DNA of 5,195 nt from Elusimicrobiota bacterium (lineage in GTDB: Bacteria > Elusimicrobiota > Elusimicrobia > UBA1565 > UBA9628), in assembly GCA_023249695.1 (NCBI GenBank), contig JAHFCD010000153.1, forward strand, positions 1-5,195, read 5' to 3'. Shown here piece after piece: positions 3,907-5,195 of the stretch. The translations under genes were made by a program, and so were the position numbers. Below the pieces are notes generated by a model. It made no database searches. It was not told the DNA's origin and saw only the letters and a list, made by a program, of their open reading frames with translations. How positions within the stretch are numbered: the stretch's first letter is position 1; each line of letters starts with the position of its first letter.

Positions 3907-5051
3907 AGCCCGTCCGCAACGGCCGCGCGCGCGTCGTCTATGCCGTCGCGTTCCTGCTCCTATCTTTGCTGGCCGTCTTCCGCGCGCCCGAGTATCACCT
4001 GTGGATGGTGTCGATCGTCGCGACCGAATGGGGCCACGTCTTGGCCGTTTTGGCTTTATTGCCTTTTGCGCCCGGCTGGTCCGAGACGAAAGGCGGACGA
4101 GTCGCGGTCGTGCTGGGTATGGCCGCCGCATTTTTATTCATGACCCCGCTCATCCGTTCCCGCGACGTCGCTTCGGTCCTGCCGCAAAACATGGAGGCCG
4201 TCTTCGGTCCGTCGAAGGAGATCTCCAAGCCGTTGTCGTTGATAAATCTTTTAGTCGGCGTACCGTTAAGCCCAATCCGTCAAACCACCGAGCAATACGC
4301 CCTTTCCTGCGGCGAGGTCCTCTCGCTCGAGCTCTACCGCCCCGTATCACCGCTCAAGCCGTCGCCCCTCGTCCTCGTCGTCCACGGCGGCTCCTGGCAA
4401 AGCGGCTCCCGTCTCGAGCTCGACCCCCTCTCCCGCTACCTCGCCGCCCGCGGCTACGCGGTCGCCTCCGTGGACTACGGCCTCGCCCCGCGCTCGACCT
4501 TCCCCGGCCCTGTCGAGGATGTGCGCGACGCGCTCGCGTATCTGCGCCGCAACGCCGCGGACCTCTCGCTCGACGCGAGCCGCGTCGTCCTGCTCGGCCG
4601 CTCCGCCGGCGGCCAGATCGCGCTGTCCGCCGCGCACGATCCCGACCCGCTTCCGGGGATCAAGGGCGTGATCAATTTTTACGGGCCCAACGATATGTTC
4701 CTCGCCTGGCGCGTGCCCGGGCCCAAGCGCATGATCGACTCGCGCCGCCTGCTGATCCAATACCTAGGCGGCTCGCCCGCCGAGCAGCCGGAGCGCTACG
4801 CGCTCGCCTCGCCGCTGCTGCGCGCCGGGAAGGGTTCGCCGCCGATCTTGATGATCCACGGCGGGCGCGACGAGATGGTCTGGCCCCTGCACGAGTATCG
4901 CCTGTCCGACAAGCTGAAGGCCGCGCGCGTGACGCATTACTTCCTGAACATGCCCTGGGCGACGCACGGCTGCGACTACAACTTCAACGGCCCGTGCGGC
5001 CAGCTCTCGACCTACGCGGTCGAGCGCTTCCTGGCGTTCGCGCTGCGCTAA
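3903..5051 (+). CDS. Membrane-anchored alpha/beta hydrolase (esterase), 382 residues
   Basis: The N-terminus carries three hydrophobic segments (about 11-27, 34-56, 67-84) with a basic cytoplasmic tail (K2, R5, R8, R10). Three crossings would place the rest of the protein outside the cytoplasm. Residues 140-382 are an alpha/beta hydrolase of the BD-FAE/HSL-like esterase group: oxyanion motif HGGSW (161-165), DYGLAP (191-196), nucleophile elbow GRSAGG with Ser234, Asp323 in HGGRDEMV, and His355 in WATHGCD. The triad is complete. Cys136, Cys357 and Cys365 could form a disulfide, in keeping with an exported domain. Such enzymes cleave acyl or acetyl esters of sugars, lipids or small molecules. 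Joined to the RmlD-like SDR by a four-base overlap, it may deacylate or modify an envelope glycan, but this is inference. The start is ATG at 3903, with AGGGGG at 3890-3895 as ribosome site; longer readings of this frame run out of phase through the SDR gene. Confidence 0.92.
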   Translation: MKPVRNGRARVVYAVAFLLLSLLAVFRAPEYHLWMVSIVATEWGHVLAVLALLPFAPGWSETKGGRVAVVLGMAAAFLFMTPLIRSRDVASVLPQNMEAVFGPSKEISKPLSLINLLVGVPLSPIRQTTEQYALSCGEVLSLELYRPVSPLKPSPLVLVVHGGSWQSGSRLELDPLSRYLAARGYAVASVDYGLAPRSTFPGPVEDVRDALAYLRRNAADLSLDASRVVLLGRSAGGQIALSAAHDPDPLPGIKGVINFYGPNDMFLAWRVPGPKRMIDSRRLLIQYLGGSPAEQPERYALASPLLRAGKGSPPILMIHGGRDEMVWPLHEYRLSDKLKAARVTHYFLNMPWATHGCDYNFNGPCGQLSTYAVERFLAFALR

Positions 5052-5195
5052 CGGCCCAGCGCTTCGAAGTAGGCGCGGATGCGGGCCGCGTTGGCGCCGA
5101 GGTCGCCCTTGCCCAGGCGCGATTTCGAGCGCATGTGCACGGCGGAGCCGGAACCGTTCGGCCGAACCTCGATGACGACGTCGTCCTTGAAGCGC
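5048..5195 (-). CDS. DUF1499-family protein, C-terminal fragment (cut by window edge)
   Basis: Read on the minus strand, a frame enters from the window edge and ends at TAG (5050-5048). It encodes 48 residues ending RSKSRLGKGDLGANAARIRA, then YFEALGR. The R-S-x-S-R-x-G-x-x-D-L-G-x-N-x-x-R-I/V signature, preceded by a D-D-V-x-x-x-V-R-P strand and a short turn (PNGSGSAVHM), is the C-terminal hallmark of DUF1499 proteins as I know the family. These are small, usually envelope-associated proteins of unknown function. The start and most of the gene lie beyond 5195. It converges on the hydrolase gene, and the two stop codons overlap within CTAA at 5048-5051, leaving no room for a separate terminator. 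The short length seen limits certainty, but motif agreement is good. Confidence 0.8.
   Translation of the reverse strand, partial: RFKDDVVIEVRPNGSGSAVHMRSKSRLGKGDLGANAARIRAYFEALGR

Noticed and set aside
2944..4131. Upstream extension of the glycine-zipper frame to 556 codons
   Set aside because: The extension is antisense to the RmlD-like gene and is Arg/Gly/Pro-rich; the signal peptide starting at 2943 marks the true N-terminus.

Overview
The window is GC-rich (about two thirds GC by eye), densely packed bacterial DNA. It has Sec signal peptides ending in Ala-Gln, a lipoprotein signal whose residue after the cysteine is Gly (outer-membrane type), and a mix of Shine-Dalgarno-led and apparently leaderless genes. 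This fits a Gram-negative, didermic bacterium of the environmental, large-genome kind (Elusimicrobiota, Myxococcota or Bdellovibrionota-like). The phylum cannot be fixed from this sequence. No tRNA, rRNA, CRISPR array, transposase or phage gene is visible.

Left part (1-2943), all on the minus strand, in transcription order from right to left. (a) 2461-2943 is a secreted 160-residue protein with four cysteines and a C-terminal glycine-zipper membrane segment, closed by a strong intrinsic terminator at 2403-2442. (b) 1888-2361 is a lipoprotein made of four tandem 30-residue cysteine-knot (knottin-like) repeats. (c) Only 18 bases later comes a cytosolic-looking MORN/YwqK-type repeat protein (1471-1869), probably in the same transcript. 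(d) A 255-base intergenic region holds two notable inverted repeats and a good sigma70-type promoter. (e) That promoter drives a 384-residue secreted protein of unknown family (61-1215). (f) The first codons of a further minus-strand gene may lie at 1-44.

Right part (3019-5051), plus strand, is a two-gene translationally coupled operon (ATGA overlap). It encodes an RmlD-like NAD(P)-dependent sugar-nucleotide reductase/epimerase-type SDR, followed by a membrane-anchored alpha/beta hydrolase whose complete Ser-Asp-His triad is predicted to lie outside the cytoplasm. The pairing suggests, without proving, work on envelope glycans or their acyl groups. The operon converges on the C-terminal end of a DUF1499-type gene on the minus strand (5048-5195, cut by the window edge), and the two stop codons overlap.

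The most unusual item is the four-unit knottin lipoprotein paired with the MORN-repeat protein. Next are two adjacent genes whose -10 elements both sit exactly six bases before the ATG, the arrangement expected for leaderless mRNAs.
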